From CAYRJD01 sp965247395 (lineage in GTDB: Bacteria > Actinomycetota > Acidimicrobiia > Acidimicrobiales > Poriferisodalaceae), in contig OZ252012.1 of NCBI GenBank assembly GCA_965247395.1, positions 1,922,001 through 1,986,000 of the forward strand: a DNA stretch of 64,000 nucleotides, in the 5' to 3' direction. Numbering within the stretch: the first letter of the stretch is position 1; each line of letters begins with the position of its first letter. Below, in pieces: positions 7,784 to 15,787 of this stretch. Made by a program: the position numbers and the translations under genes. The notes below the pieces were generated by a model, which made no database searches, was not told where the DNA came from, and worked only from the letters and a program-made list of their open reading frames with translations.

Positions 7784-8944
7784 GTGAATGAAACTGGCAC
7801 AGCGCTTCCGACGCCAGCGCAATACCTAGCCAACACAGCCAGCACTGCCCAGATTGTCATGCTGGGCGATCAGCCAGGCATCAGCGCTCATTTAAAATTT
7901 CTGAGCGAAGCGATACCTGTCTTATCCGCGGCCGGCGTACAAAACCTGGCCTGGGATTACACCAACACTCGCCGTCAAGGCGAGCTAGACGAGCTGACCA
8001 CTGCTAGCGAATGGGACGAGCAAGCCTGTGCTGACCTCTTTGCAGATTTGCTGGGCGTCGGCTTCGCATATCGGGAGTACGCGGATGTGCTGCATGCGGT
8101 GTGGGCGCATAACAGCGATTACTCCACCGAAGATTCCGGCGGAGACCCCGGCGAGGCACGGCCAATCCGAGTGCCAATCCGAGTAATAGCGCTGGGGTTG
8201 CCGACCTACGTTGAAGACCCTGATCTGCTGGACGGCCGTTCGGCCGCGGAACTAGAGCTTCGTAACTGGTGGATGGGCGGTCACTACCGCGATATAGCTG
8301 CGATCCACGCCACCAATGTGCTGACCGAACACGTCTTACGCAAGGGTGAGCGAGCCGTGGTGTATTCCGATGTCAGACGTACCACCACGCGCCTAGTTGA
8401 ATGGCTCAACGATCTCGCCACAATCACGATGGGAAATCTGTTGCATCACTGGATGGGAGACGGTGTGAAACGAGTTCTGTTTCACGGTGCCGTAGGAGAT
8501 CCGGCCACTACTAAACGAGTCGAAGAGCTTGTGTCAGCATCCCCGGAGAGTGGGAGACAGGGCGCCCAAGCTACGTTTGGCCTAGACCTCGCCGTCTCCA
8601 CAATTGGCAACGTCGGCTTGGCAAAGGTCTCCGGCTCAATCAGCAGCAAAACCAAAGCGCTGCGACTACGAGACGTAGCCGACGGTTATCTGTATCTGTC
8701 AGCACGAGCCGACTGGCAGCCCGTGTCGCTGCTTACTAACTTGATTAGTGATTCGAATTTCGCATCCATTGAAGCGCGGTATCGCGCCTTGGTACCACGC
8801 TCACAGCAATACTCCAAAGCCGAGCTAGAGCAAGTTCGCACCGAAGGCTTAGAGCAGTTGAAGCAGGATTGGCCACCGTTACCTGATGAAGAAGAGCCGC
8901 CCAAGCGACGATTCCGTATTGGCCCCAAACGGACCAATACGTAG
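7784..8944 (+). CDS. EreA/ChaN-like superfamily protein, second (degenerate) paralogue
   Basis: 386 residues, GTG start (GTGAATG) nine bases after the previous stop. It shows the same layout: IVMLGDQPG (24-32), GVQNLAWDY (51-59), FAYREYADVLHAVWAHN, RVIALGLP, and YRDIAAIHATNVLTEHVLRKGERAVVYSD. At the key positions it has GDQPG for GExxH, Asp58 for Glu and SDVRR where the first copy has RTPHA, so it looks like a pseudoenzyme or a protein with a different site. The C-terminus ends in an acidic then basic tail (PPLPDEEEPPKRRFRIGPKR). The pairing suggests a heterodimer, but this is inference. Confidence 0.5.
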   Translation: MNETGTALPTPAQYLANTASTAQIVMLGDQPGISAHLKFLSEAIPVLSAAGVQNLAWDYTNTRRQGELDELTTASEWDEQACADLFADLLGVGFAYREYADVLHAVWAHNSDYSTEDSGGDPGEARPIRVPIRVIALGLPTYVEDPDLLDGRSAAELELRNWWMGGHYRDIAAIHATNVLTEHVLRKGERAVVYSDVRRTTTRLVEWLNDLATITMGNLLHHWMGDGVKRVLFHGAVGDPATTKRVEELVSASPESGRQGAQATFGLDLAVSTIGNVGLAKVSGSISSKTKALRLRDVADGYLYLSARADWQPVSLLTNLISDSNFASIEARYRALVPRSQQYSKAELEQVRTEGLEQLKQDWPPLPDEEEPPKRRFRIGPKRTNT

Positions 8945-8955
8945 GTAATACGTAA

Positions 8956-9513
8956 GTGAGCTCGAACAACCGCATCGATCACGTGCCGCTAGCAGCCGCC
9001 CAAGAAAACGACACATCCGTAGGCCAACTTTTTGCGTGCGGGTTTTCATCAGTCGGGCCCGATCCTGTTCAGGCGTTGAGATCTGTTGCGGGCACGACCA
9101 TGGTCTGCTTGCTGACTGCGGAAGAAATAGTGATGCGTTATCCCGACTACATCCAGTGGCTTAACCAACACCGGCCAAGCAAGCAGACCAGCAACCAAGT
9201 CCCAAGCAACTCTGGGCAAACAAAGCCTCACGCCATTTGGTTGCAGATCTCTGATGGTGAGATAACCGACGATGAAGACGTGGTTGACGTGGTGAGCCAA
9301 GTGGTTGGACGACTACAAGGCGGCCACAACGTAGTGGTGCACTGCGGTGCAGGCATGGCGCGTACTGCAGTGGTGTGCATCTTGACGATGGTGGCGTTGG
9401 GAGCCGAATTGGCTGATGCGTCAGTTGAGTTTCGTCAGGCCCGACCAGGGGGAGGCCCTGACGGTCCGGCGCAGGAAAAGCAAATCGCCCGGCTGGCCGG
9501 CCGCTTTACCTAG
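8956..9513 (+). CDS. Dual-specificity/tyrosine phosphatase-like protein
   Basis: 185 residues, GTG start 11 bases after the preceding gene. The signature HCGAGMART gives a complete C-X5-R-T loop with Cys130 and Arg136. The upstream LQISDGEITDDED can supply the general-acid aspartate of the WPD-like loop, and the C-terminal SVEFRQARPG region matches the 'a....r..rpg' helix of dual-specificity phosphatases. The linker at about 74-90 (Ser/Asn/Gln rich) is variable. It could act on a phosphoprotein or phosphorylated small molecule. The tight spacing suggests it works with the two EreA/ChaN-like proteins. Confidence 0.8.
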   Translation: MSSNNRIDHVPLAAAQENDTSVGQLFACGFSSVGPDPVQALRSVAGTTMVCLLTAEEIVMRYPDYIQWLNQHRPSKQTSNQVPSNSGQTKPHAIWLQISDGEITDDEDVVDVVSQVVGRLQGGHNVVVHCGAGMARTAVVCILTMVALGAELADASVEFRQARPGGGPDGPAQEKQIARLAGRFT

Positions 9514-9539
9514 CTTGCTTGCCGGGCTCGTTGGCCTGG

Positions 9540-10388
9540 CTAGCTGCTTTCGTCCCAAGCCCAACCGGATTCCAGCATGTAGCAGCGTCTGCGGGGACCG
9601 GTCGCGTTCAGATCTCCATCCGGGTAGGCAGAGTCTCCGGGATAAACCGCCACCATCCCAGGATTCTCTGGAGGTGCCATGATCATCTCGGTGTGAAAGC
9701 AGCGTGCGCTTGTTTGTGATGTGTGCTCTAGGGCAGCTTGCGTTGAATCAAACTTCGCCAGGGAGCTGAGCGTCACGAAGGTTGGCGTAACGAACTCAAT
9801 TTCTCCAGCCGTTCGCATTCTCAAGGCTTCGGTCGGGGCAACCCAGGCGTGATCGAGTATTTCTGTCTGGTCAACGGTGATCACACCCGATGGGTCGGGC
9901 GCCTCGCAAACAAAGAAATGGGTCGCAAAGCGCTTTGGGCGAATTGGCGGCGGCAACCAGTGCGAAAGATGAACCAGATCGGCACCGCTCAAGTCGATAC
10001 CGGCTTCTTCGGCGGCCTCGCGTTTGGCTGCGGTTCTAAACCCGCGTTGAGTGGGCGCCGAAGGTTCGACGGGGCCGTGCGGCGGTTCGCAATCACCGAT
10101 CAGGTCGTCACTCGGGGCGGTTTCGCGGTCGGCCTCATCTACCTGCCCGCCAGGGAACACCCACATCCCTCCAAACGCTCCGCGTGCATTGCGACGCAGC
10201 ATTAGTACTTCGAGGCCGGATTGTGCCGTTGCGCTACTAGTAGGGGAATTGTTAGTAGGGGTAGGGGTGTTGCGGATAAGCACGACGGTTGCGGCATCGA
10301 CCGGAGTTGGCGCCTCGTCGGTGCTGACGATCTCAGTTTTCGTACCAGGGGCGCTTTGCTCACTAGACGGGTTTGTTTCACTGTTCAT
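9540..10388 (-). CDS. Nudix hydrolase
   Basis: 282 residues. VVLIRNT...LEVLMLRRNARGAFGGMWVFPGGQVDEAD is the start of a Nudix domain, and REAAEEAGIDL is the REUXEE part of the Nudix box; about 30 residues are inserted between the GG and REUXEE halves, as in the larger CoA/ADP-ribose-type Nudix proteins. The first 30 or so residues are a low-complexity Ser/Thr/Pro leader, and a second Thr/Asn/Pro stretch (about 40-54) precedes LEVLML. The substrate cannot be told; RNUDT/CoA-type acyl or nucleoside diphosphate compounds are typical. It sits 36 bases after the nucleotidase gene on the same strand. Confidence 0.85.
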   Translation of the reverse strand: MNSETNPSSEQSAPGTKTEIVSTDEAPTPVDAATVVLIRNTPTPTNNSPTSSATAQSGLEVLMLRRNARGAFGGMWVFPGGQVDEADRETAPSDDLIGDCEPPHGPVEPSAPTQRGFRTAAKREAAEEAGIDLSGADLVHLSHWLPPPIRPKRFATHFFVCEAPDPSGVITVDQTEILDHAWVAPTEALRMRTAGEIEFVTPTFVTLSSLAKFDSTQAALEHTSQTSARCFHTEMIMAPPENPGMVAVYPGDSAYPDGDLNATGPRRRCYMLESGWAWDESS

Positions 10389-10424
10389 ATCGGCTCGCTT
10401 TGTCTGTCCACCGGTGCCTATCCG

Positions 10425-11075
10425 CTAAACCGGTCCGCTCTTGTGTGTGCTAATCCGGTTGGCTGCCCCGCTGACACCTGGCAGTGTCATCTCAACAGAG
10501 CCCTGGTGCGTGGTTAGGTAACCCATTATCAACTGCTCTATTTCTGTCCAGTTGCTAACACGTGGCTGTTCAAGGTGGCTGTTGTAGTCCTGGCCAAACA
10601 CAATCACCTCGCGGCCGTCTGCTCTAAGCCGTTCAATGTTGTGCGGCGCGTCTTCAATGTAAACGTCGGCATCAACGTCAGACTTTGCTCCTAAGAAACA
10701 CAGATCGCGGTAAGGAATTTTTGACTCGTCCAGCCACTGAGCGGTGTCTAAAACTGCTGAGTTGTGACCCCACAGGGTGTAAAGGCGATGCGTGACGATA
10801 CGAATCCAAGCACCAGCATCGGACAAGCGCCATAGAACGTCGGCGCACGATTCGTACACATCAAGGTTTTGGTAGATGTGGTACTCGCGCACAGCGACGT
10901 TATGAAGCTTGGCGAATTCGTCTTCAGTTAAACCCCACTCCTCAAAACCCCAGGTGTGAGCTACTGGCAGGTCGGCATCGGCTACGCCTTTTTCTTGTTT
11001 GAAAACCTCGCGAAACGCCTCGTTGTATTTGGCGCAGACCCCGTCAAGATCAACAGCAAGAATGAACTCATCCAC
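10425..11075 (-). CDS. HAD-superfamily 5'(3')-deoxyribonucleotidase-like protein
   Basis: 216 residues starting MDEFILAVDLDGVCAKYNEAF, where DLDGV holds the nucleophile and general-acid aspartates of the NT5C-type 5'-nucleotidase group. VTHRLY (motif II Thr) and the VYIEDAPHNIERL (motif IV acidic pair) follow. These enzymes dephosphorylate nucleoside monophosphates in the cytosol. The last 25 residues after LIMGYLTTH are low complexity. It follows the nitrile hydratase accessory gene by 71 bases on the same strand and may be cotranscribed, though no functional link is evident. Confidence 0.8.
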   Translation of the reverse strand: MDEFILAVDLDGVCAKYNEAFREVFKQEKGVADADLPVAHTWGFEEWGLTEDEFAKLHNVAVREYHIYQNLDVYESCADVLWRLSDAGAWIRIVTHRLYTLWGHNSAVLDTAQWLDESKIPYRDLCFLGAKSDVDADVYIEDAPHNIERLRADGREVIVFGQDYNSHLEQPRVSNWTEIEQLIMGYLTTHQGSVEMTLPGVSGAANRISTHKSGPV

Positions 11076-11146
11076 GGCCGCAAGTTAGTGGCAGTGGGCT
11101 TTGACTCGTGTTGGCGCCAGTGCCTGTGCCCGGGCCAATGACTGTA

Positions 11147-11530
11147 TTAGTGATCGTGCCCGGGCTCTCTGCTCGCGTATTGCGTTGCGAGAGCATCGAC
11201 CTCGGCCTGGGGAGCTTTGCCAGAGTCGGCTAACAGGCGTTCTAGTGCTGCCAGCCAGCACCCGTAGTAGCCGGCAGGTTCGGCTGTGCTGCCCCGTGTG
11301 AGGGTGAGTTGTGTGGGGCTGCTGCCAGCGGTCTTGTCGTGGTTGGCAATTTCGGGGATCAGATACTTTTGAAACTGGCTCCAAGTGAAGTGACCCGCCT
11401 CGACCGCTGCCGCTGCCAAGCCGAACGCCCGGCTTTGCCAGGGCTCATCAAAAACAAGTTCACCGTTCGACCTCGGCGGCTGGCGCGACTCTTGTGATTC
11501 TGCGTCCGCAAACGCAGTCAGATCGTTCAC
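11147..11530 (-). CDS. Nitrile hydratase accessory (activator) protein
   Basis: 127 residues; GTG start overlapping the alpha-subunit stop by four bases (GTGA), so translation is coupled. LVFDEPWQSRAFGLAAAAVEAGHFTWSQFQKYL and GYYGCWLAALERLLAD match the small P14K/NhlE-type proteins, which resemble the beta subunit N-terminus and deliver metal to, or swap subunits with, the alpha subunit. It is third in the usual beta-alpha-accessory order of cobalt nitrile hydratases. Confidence 0.9.
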   Translation of the reverse strand: MNDLTAFADAESQESRQPPRSNGELVFDEPWQSRAFGLAAAAVEAGHFTWSQFQKYLIPEIANHDKTAGSSPTQLTLTRGSTAEPAGYYGCWLAALERLLADSGKAPQAEVDALATQYASREPGHDH

Positions 11531-12171
11531 CGGGGATCCGGCGCTGTGCCTGACACTGTGTCTGGTGGAGCCCCCTGTGTTGCAACGGCATGACCCACCC
11601 CGATCATCGAGTCGCGTGTAACCAGCTGAGCTAGTTGCTCTGCGTCTAGTTCATCTGTGCCAGCCGGACGCTCCGGCAGCACCAGATAACGAGTTTCAGA
11701 GCTGGAATCCCAGACGTTGATATGCATGTCTGAGTCCAGATCAAGCCCCATTTCTGACAGCACGCGACGTGGCTCGCGCACCACTCGGGAGCGATACTCC
11801 GGGCTCTTGTACCAATTAGGCGGCAGGCCCAGAAGCGCCCACGGGTAGCACGAGCAAAGCGTGCAGACCACAACGTTGTGAGTGTCAGAGGTGTTGGCCT
11901 TTACCTCTAGATGATCAATTTCCGGGCCAGAGATGCCCATTTCGGCGATGGCTGCATCCGCGTCGGTCAGCAGCTTCTCTCGAAAGTTGGCGTCGGTCCA
12001 GGCGCGTGCCACTACGCGCGCACCAATTAGTGGACCGATGTCATTTTCGTAGCGCTCGATAAGGGCGTCAATGCGTTGGGGGTCAACGATGCCGCGTTCG
12101 ACCAGGAGTGCTTCTAACGCCTCGGTGCGGATGGCTGGCGAGTTGGGATCGTGCGAATGGTCGTGGCTCAT
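11527..12171 (-). CDS. nthA: Nitrile hydratase alpha subunit, cobalt type
   Basis: 214 residues. The metal site VVCTLCSCYPW has Cys103, Cys106, Ser107 and Cys108; Thr in CTLCSC is the mark of the cobalt rather than iron (CSLCSC) type. YENDIGPLIGARVVARAWTD and LPPNWYKSPEYRSRVVREPR are characteristic. With the beta subunit it hydrates nitriles to amides. The N-terminus is His-rich (MSHDHSHD), which might help metal capture (inference). No amidase or aldoxime dehydratase gene is nearby to take the product further. Confidence 0.95.
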   Translation of the reverse strand: MSHDHSHDPNSPAIRTEALEALLVERGIVDPQRIDALIERYENDIGPLIGARVVARAWTDANFREKLLTDADAAIAEMGISGPEIDHLEVKANTSDTHNVVVCTLCSCYPWALLGLPPNWYKSPEYRSRVVREPRRVLSEMGLDLDSDMHINVWDSSSETRYLVLPERPAGTDELDAEQLAQLVTRDSMIGVGHAVATQGAPPDTVSGTAPDPR

Positions 12172-12190
12172 GTTTGTTTCGGGTGCCTGT

Positions 12191-13102
12191 CTAGCTGGAG
12201 AGGCTCGAGTTTGGGCTGACTAAGACTGGGTTTGCGGGAGCCAGGTAGCACTCGTACATGTCAACGTGAACAGTTATCCCTGGTTCCGTATCCTCTCCCC
12301 AAAGCTCACTGGCAGCAAACGCAACTGCGTAGACGTGCTGAGGCCGCTCGCCCAAATCGTGAGCGGTGGAGTCCGGCAGCACCTCGGCACCGTGAAGTTC
12401 GGCTACCACGCCGCGCTTCGCTTCGGCGTAGCCGGGTAGGCGAGTGTGTCCCGTGCCGCTGTGAGACACAGTGCTGCTATGAGACTCAGTGCCGCTGCGA
12501 GGCAGAGCCACCACTACATCGCCGACTTTGAAACGAGGAGCACGCGCAAGTTTTCTCTGGGTGGTGCTAGGAGCCCTGGTGCTGCGGGCAGACTTGGTAG
12601 CGCCACCAGCCGTATTGGGCGTGGTTTCTTTGGGTGGTGTAGTAGCTGGTGTAGTAGCTGGCGTATCTGGCGGTAACAGATCGGCGTCTACATCTGAGAC
12701 CGGTTGAGCTCGGCTCACCGGGCCGGTACCGGCTGGCGCTTCAAGCCGTTGATCAACCTCACCGGGTTCCAGCACGCCGTACTCACAAAGCAACAACTCA
12801 AGTGCGGCTAGCCACCGGCCGTAATAGCCGTGCTGGAAATAGTCCGATGGAGCAAGGCGCTCTAGCGCGTGGCGAAACTCTCCGGGGCGATTGCCCGAGA
12901 TCGCCAACGATGGACTGAGCAAGCCAAACACACGCTTTTCCCAACCGTGGTGAAACGGAGGTTCGTCAGGGTCGTGCGGAACCGGTCCGTAACCAAGCGC
13001 CCCGCCCAGATCATGAACCTGTCTTTGGCCGCCGTCCTGCGATTCAGGTACAGGCCCAGATGGTGTGGGCTCAAGTGGTACAGACCCACATGGTGCAGAC
13101 AC
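12191..13102 (-). CDS. nthB: Nitrile hydratase beta subunit with repeat-rich leader and linker
   Basis: 303 residues, longer than the usual 220-240. The core is normal: VHDLGGALGYGPV (29-41), PFHHGWEKRVFGL, YFQHGYYGRWLAALELLL, then the C-terminal SH3-like domain from about 190 (RFKVGDVVVAL ... HTRLPGYAEAKRGVV ... VDMYECYLAP). Three extras are seen: a 28-residue Pro/Ser leader before VHDLGG (that codon is GTT, so the start cannot be there), a Thr/Pro linker around 148-180 (TPATTPATTP), and a Ser/His/Thr triplet of six-residue units inside the C-terminal domain. All three match DNA tandem repeats. It is first in the operon, 19 bases before nthA. Confidence 0.92.
   Translation of the reverse strand: MSAPCGSVPLEPTPSGPVPESQDGGQRQVHDLGGALGYGPVPHDPDEPPFHHGWEKRVFGLLSPSLAISGNRPGEFRHALERLAPSDYFQHGYYGRWLAALELLLCEYGVLEPGEVDQRLEAPAGTGPVSRAQPVSDVDADLLPPDTPATTPATTPPKETTPNTAGGATKSARSTRAPSTTQRKLARAPRFKVGDVVVALPRSGTESHSSTVSHSGTGHTRLPGYAEAKRGVVAELHGAEVLPDSTAHDLGERPQHVYAVAFAASELWGEDTEPGITVHVDMYECYLAPANPVLVSPNSSLSS
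12453..12506. repeat. 18-bp tandem repeat in nthB
   Basis: Three 18-base units (12453-12470, 12471-12488, 12489-12506) of the form gtgccgctgtgagacaca, with a few substitutions. They encode three six-residue units (SGTESH, SSTVSH, SGTGHT on the minus strand). A further 12-base unit (ggtgtagtagct) is repeated at 12636-12659 and encodes the TPATTPATTP linker. Confidence 0.9.
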
Positions 13103-13107
13103 AGTCT
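13048..13107. repeat. 30-bp imperfect tandem repeat at the nthB start
   Basis: Two 30-base units (13048-13077 and 13078-13107) starting gtacag[g/a]ccca. They span the nthB start codon and encode the extra Pro/Ser leader of the beta subunit. The divergent gap to the SDR (13103-13192) otherwise shows only the SDR ribosome binding site. Confidence 0.8.
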
Positions 13108-13192
13108 CAGTCTTGCGCGGATTAGGGCTGAGCGTGTTGAAGTTCGTAGTCTCAGTAAAGCACCGGTTAACAAGAATTCATCCAGGAGAAAA

Positions 13193-14182
13193 ATGGCTTA
13201 CACGGCACCGACTGACGCGTTCAGGTTTGACGATCAGCGAGCCTCCATGGAGGGCAAACGAGTATTCATCACCGGCGCTGGAAAGGACGGTGGCATAGGT
13301 CAAGCATTCGCCCTGTGCGCCGGGCTCAACGGTGCTGAATCAGTTGGCGTGCATTTTCATCGCAGCTACGAAGACGGCTTTGACCTGATTGACAAGCTGC
13401 GAGAGCTTGGAGCCGGTGCGTTTCCAGTGCAAGCCGATGTAACAAACCTGCGCGACCTATGGGCCATTAGGTCACATGTGATTAATCAGATGGGAGGCAA
13501 ACCGCCAAATCTTGTTATCTGCAACTCCGGTTTGACCGAATCGGGTTACAGCTTTGGGCGCGCCCTGCGTCAGGTGGAGGGGGAGTCCACATCGTTGCGA
13601 CGTGCGAGGGTGCGTCAGCACTTCCTAGACAACTTGGATGAATCGCGTCTGGTGCTTGACACCAAAGTGGACGGTTTCATGGCAACGACGCACCTGTGGG
13701 CGGGGGAGGCCGTCTATCACTCCGAACCGATGCAGATTGTTTATGTCTCTTCGCGTCAGGCCATCGACCCAGGTCCGGCCGTGCCGGGCTACGCGCTGAG
13801 CAACTGGGCGGTGTTGCAGCTGCCAAAAGTGCTGAAGGTAAATCTCGGATCTAGCTCTGAGTTTGTTAGCTGCTTCTCGTTGCTGCTTCCGTTTATTCGC
13901 ACTGGCATGACCAATGAATACGCCGATAACGAGCGAGTGTTCGGCCGCTGGCAAAAGCGCATGCTTGAACCTTGCGAAATGGCCGAGGCGTTCATGGCGC
14001 TCCTAGGAAGGCCAGTCGATGAAACCGATGGGGCCATGTTTGAGCTGATGGTTGATTCACCTGATGCGGGTGACAGCGCTGGTGACTCTGACAAAGACAT
14101 AGAAGTGACCTGGCAGAAAGTTGATCTAGATGTCGACGAGACGAAGCTGGATTGGAGTGCTGAGAACCCGCTGCGATTTTGA
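13193..14182 (+). CDS. Atypical SDR-family protein lacking the catalytic lysine
   Basis: 329 residues from the ATG at 13193, chosen because AGGAG lies a few bases upstream; the longer open frame back to 12869 is antisense to nthB. VFITGAGKDGGIGQA (24-38) is the SDR nucleotide site; NSG (111-113), VYVSSRQ (Ser186/187) and YALSNWA follow. In classical SDRs the last motif is Y-x-x-x-K; here it is Tyr200...Asn204, so the lysine that lowers the tyrosine pKa is missing. Large insert at about 120-160. The acidic C-terminus (SPDAGDSAGDSDKDIE) is low complexity. This resembles FabG-like/fatty-acid-synthase ketoreductase relatives; activity is uncertain. It diverges from the nitrile hydratase operon. 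Confidence 0.75.
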   Translation: MAYTAPTDAFRFDDQRASMEGKRVFITGAGKDGGIGQAFALCAGLNGAESVGVHFHRSYEDGFDLIDKLRELGAGAFPVQADVTNLRDLWAIRSHVINQMGGKPPNLVICNSGLTESGYSFGRALRQVEGESTSLRRARVRQHFLDNLDESRLVLDTKVDGFMATTHLWAGEAVYHSEPMQIVYVSSRQAIDPGPAVPGYALSNWAVLQLPKVLKVNLGSSSEFVSCFSLLLPFIRTGMTNEYADNERVFGRWQKRMLEPCEMAEAFMALLGRPVDETDGAMFELMVDSPDAGDSAGDSDKDIEVTWQKVDLDVDETKLDWSAENPLRF

Positions 14183-14218
14183 ACCCGGTGAGCTGCGGTG
14201 CAAGCCGCAGCGCGCGAC

Positions 14219-15061
14219 TTATGGCAGGCCAGCACCCGGGATTTCCACTCGTGCTGTTTCTATACGACCCTGCGGCGCAGCATCTTGTTCCGGCCGTGAG
14301 CCAGGCGCGTTGACCATATAAAGCGTGCGACGATCGTCGCTGCCCAACATGCAAGCGAAGCAGTTGAGCTCTAGCTCTATCTCATTGGTCACCTCTCCAC
14401 CCTCGACAACTCGAAAGCAGCAGGCATTCAGCGGGTCAGACACCCAGATTCCGCCCTGTGCATCCAAGCAGATTCCGTCAGCTATACGTTCTCCCAGATC
14501 AGCAAACGTGCGACGATTGGTCAGCCCACCATCGGCGGTCACATCGAATGCGGTGAGCCGATGGCCGTAGGTCTCAGCTATCACCATATGTTTTCCGGTC
14601 GGGTCGATGACGGTGCCGTTTGGAAAATCCAGTCCAACCGGGCCTGCGGTTACCTCACCAGTCGGGGAAACAATCGCCAAGGTCGCCTGCTGAAAAGTTT
14701 CTCCGTTGCGGTCATCAAACCCGAAATTGCCTACGTAGGCGGTCCCGTCGGCTGCCACCACCATGTCGTTGCAAGGTCCTGTGGCTACCTCGTTCAGATC
14801 GGCGTGCATTGACTCCTCACCTGCGGGGGTGAGACGCCGCAAAGTGCGATCAAGCATCGAGACAAACAACAAATCCCCATTAGGCAACCAGCCCAGCCCT
14901 GACGGCTGCGTTGGCACGTCGTGAATGTGTTGTTCGTTGCCATCGGCATCAACCGTGAAGATGCCGTGGCGATAAAAGTCGGAAAACCAGAGCAGTCCAT
15001 CGTGCCAACGAGGGCCTTCGCCAAATTGCAGTCCGCTCAGCAGTATTTGTGTTTCAGCCAC
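14219..15061 (-). CDS. SMP-30/gluconolactonase-family beta-propeller protein
   Basis: 280 residues starting with LLSGLQFGEGPRWHDGLLWFSDFYRHGIF, where the Glu of GEGPRW is a metal ligand in this family. GPCNDMVVAADGTAYVGNFGF (Asn/Asp ligands) and ADGICLDAQGGIWVSDP (Asp general base) complete the divalent-metal site. Family members hydrolyse lactones such as gluconolactone or homoserine lactone-like compounds; the substrate here is unknown. The 80-base gap to the next minus-strand gene shows nothing notable. Confidence 0.88.
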   Translation of the reverse strand: MAETQILLSGLQFGEGPRWHDGLLWFSDFYRHGIFTVDADGNEQHIHDVPTQPSGLGWLPNGDLLFVSMLDRTLRRLTPAGEESMHADLNEVATGPCNDMVVAADGTAYVGNFGFDDRNGETFQQATLAIVSPTGEVTAGPVGLDFPNGTVIDPTGKHMVIAETYGHRLTAFDVTADGGLTNRRTFADLGERIADGICLDAQGGIWVSDPLNACCFRVVEGGEVTNEIELELNCFACMLGSDDRRTLYMVNAPGSRPEQDAAPQGRIETARVEIPGAGLP

Positions 15062-15140
15062 TCTGTCACGCTAGACCGCAAAGCGAGCGTCAGATTCTGT
15101 GAGCAGCACAGCCTCTGTTGTTGCGGTGCAGGCCCAGCAG

Positions 15141-15707
15141 CTAGCCGAGCTCCATGCGGTACAGGTTGGTAGCGCGCTGTTCAAAGCCAAGTCGCAGATA
15201 CAAGCGGTTAGCAGCTTCACGGCTCGGTCGCGAGGTGAGATCAATCGTGCGTGCTCCCGCTGCTGTTGCTAACTCAATCGCGCGACGATTCAACGCCTCG
15301 CCAACACCTTTGCCACGTGCAGATTCGTCCACCACAACGTCTTCGATCCAGGCCCTTTGCCCGGTTGGCAGAGGAAAAACCACCAGCACCATCGCACCCA
15401 CAATCTGCGTTTGATCGGCCGCAGAATTGTTTTCTAAGGCGTCACCTGCCGGCATCTTCGCAACCAGCATCTTCGCAACCAGCAATGTGCAAGCATCGTG
15501 CCGGGCGATCTCTGTTACCCGCTCTTGCGATAGCGCCGCCGCGGAGCTTGATAGCTGAGGGATCAGCACTTGCAACGCACGCGTTACCTGCTCAAGCTCG
15601 CTGGCGTCGGTGCCGTCGCAAACCGTTACCTGAGGCCCTGTTTGCTGAGATTCGGCCGCTTGAGATTTTGACGTCACGAGCCAAACCGTAATGCTCGACC
15701 GGCTCAT
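15141..15707 (-). CDS. GNAT-family N-acetyltransferase
   Basis: 188 residues. AWIEDVVVDESARGKGVGEAL contains the acetyl-CoA binding R/Q-x-x-G-x-G/A motif (RGKGVG) and NRLYLRLGFEQRATNLYRMEL is motif B with the usual C-terminal strand. A tandem LLVAKMLVAKM at about 75-85 comes from a 15-base DNA duplication (15453-15482). The N-terminal 25 residues are variable and the start could lie further downstream. The substrate is unknown. Confidence 0.85.
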   Translation of the reverse strand: MSRSSITVWLVTSKSQAAESQQTGPQVTVCDGTDASELEQVTRALQVLIPQLSSSAAALSQERVTEIARHDACTLLVAKMLVAKMPAGDALENNSAADQTQIVGAMVLVVFPLPTGQRAWIEDVVVDESARGKGVGEALNRRAIELATAAGARTIDLTSRPSREAANRLYLRLGFEQRATNLYRMELG

Positions 15708-15787
15708 AAAAGACCCTTTGTCTTTGCACAGCCCTTGCCCGACAAGCCGAGCACAACAGCACTGTCAAGTAGAACCGCCACCAGAAG

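Noticed and set aside
12869..13192. Long N-terminal extension of the SDR gene
   Set aside because: The stretch is antisense to nthB and basic/low complexity; the ATG at 13193 has a good ribosome binding site and begins SDR homology.
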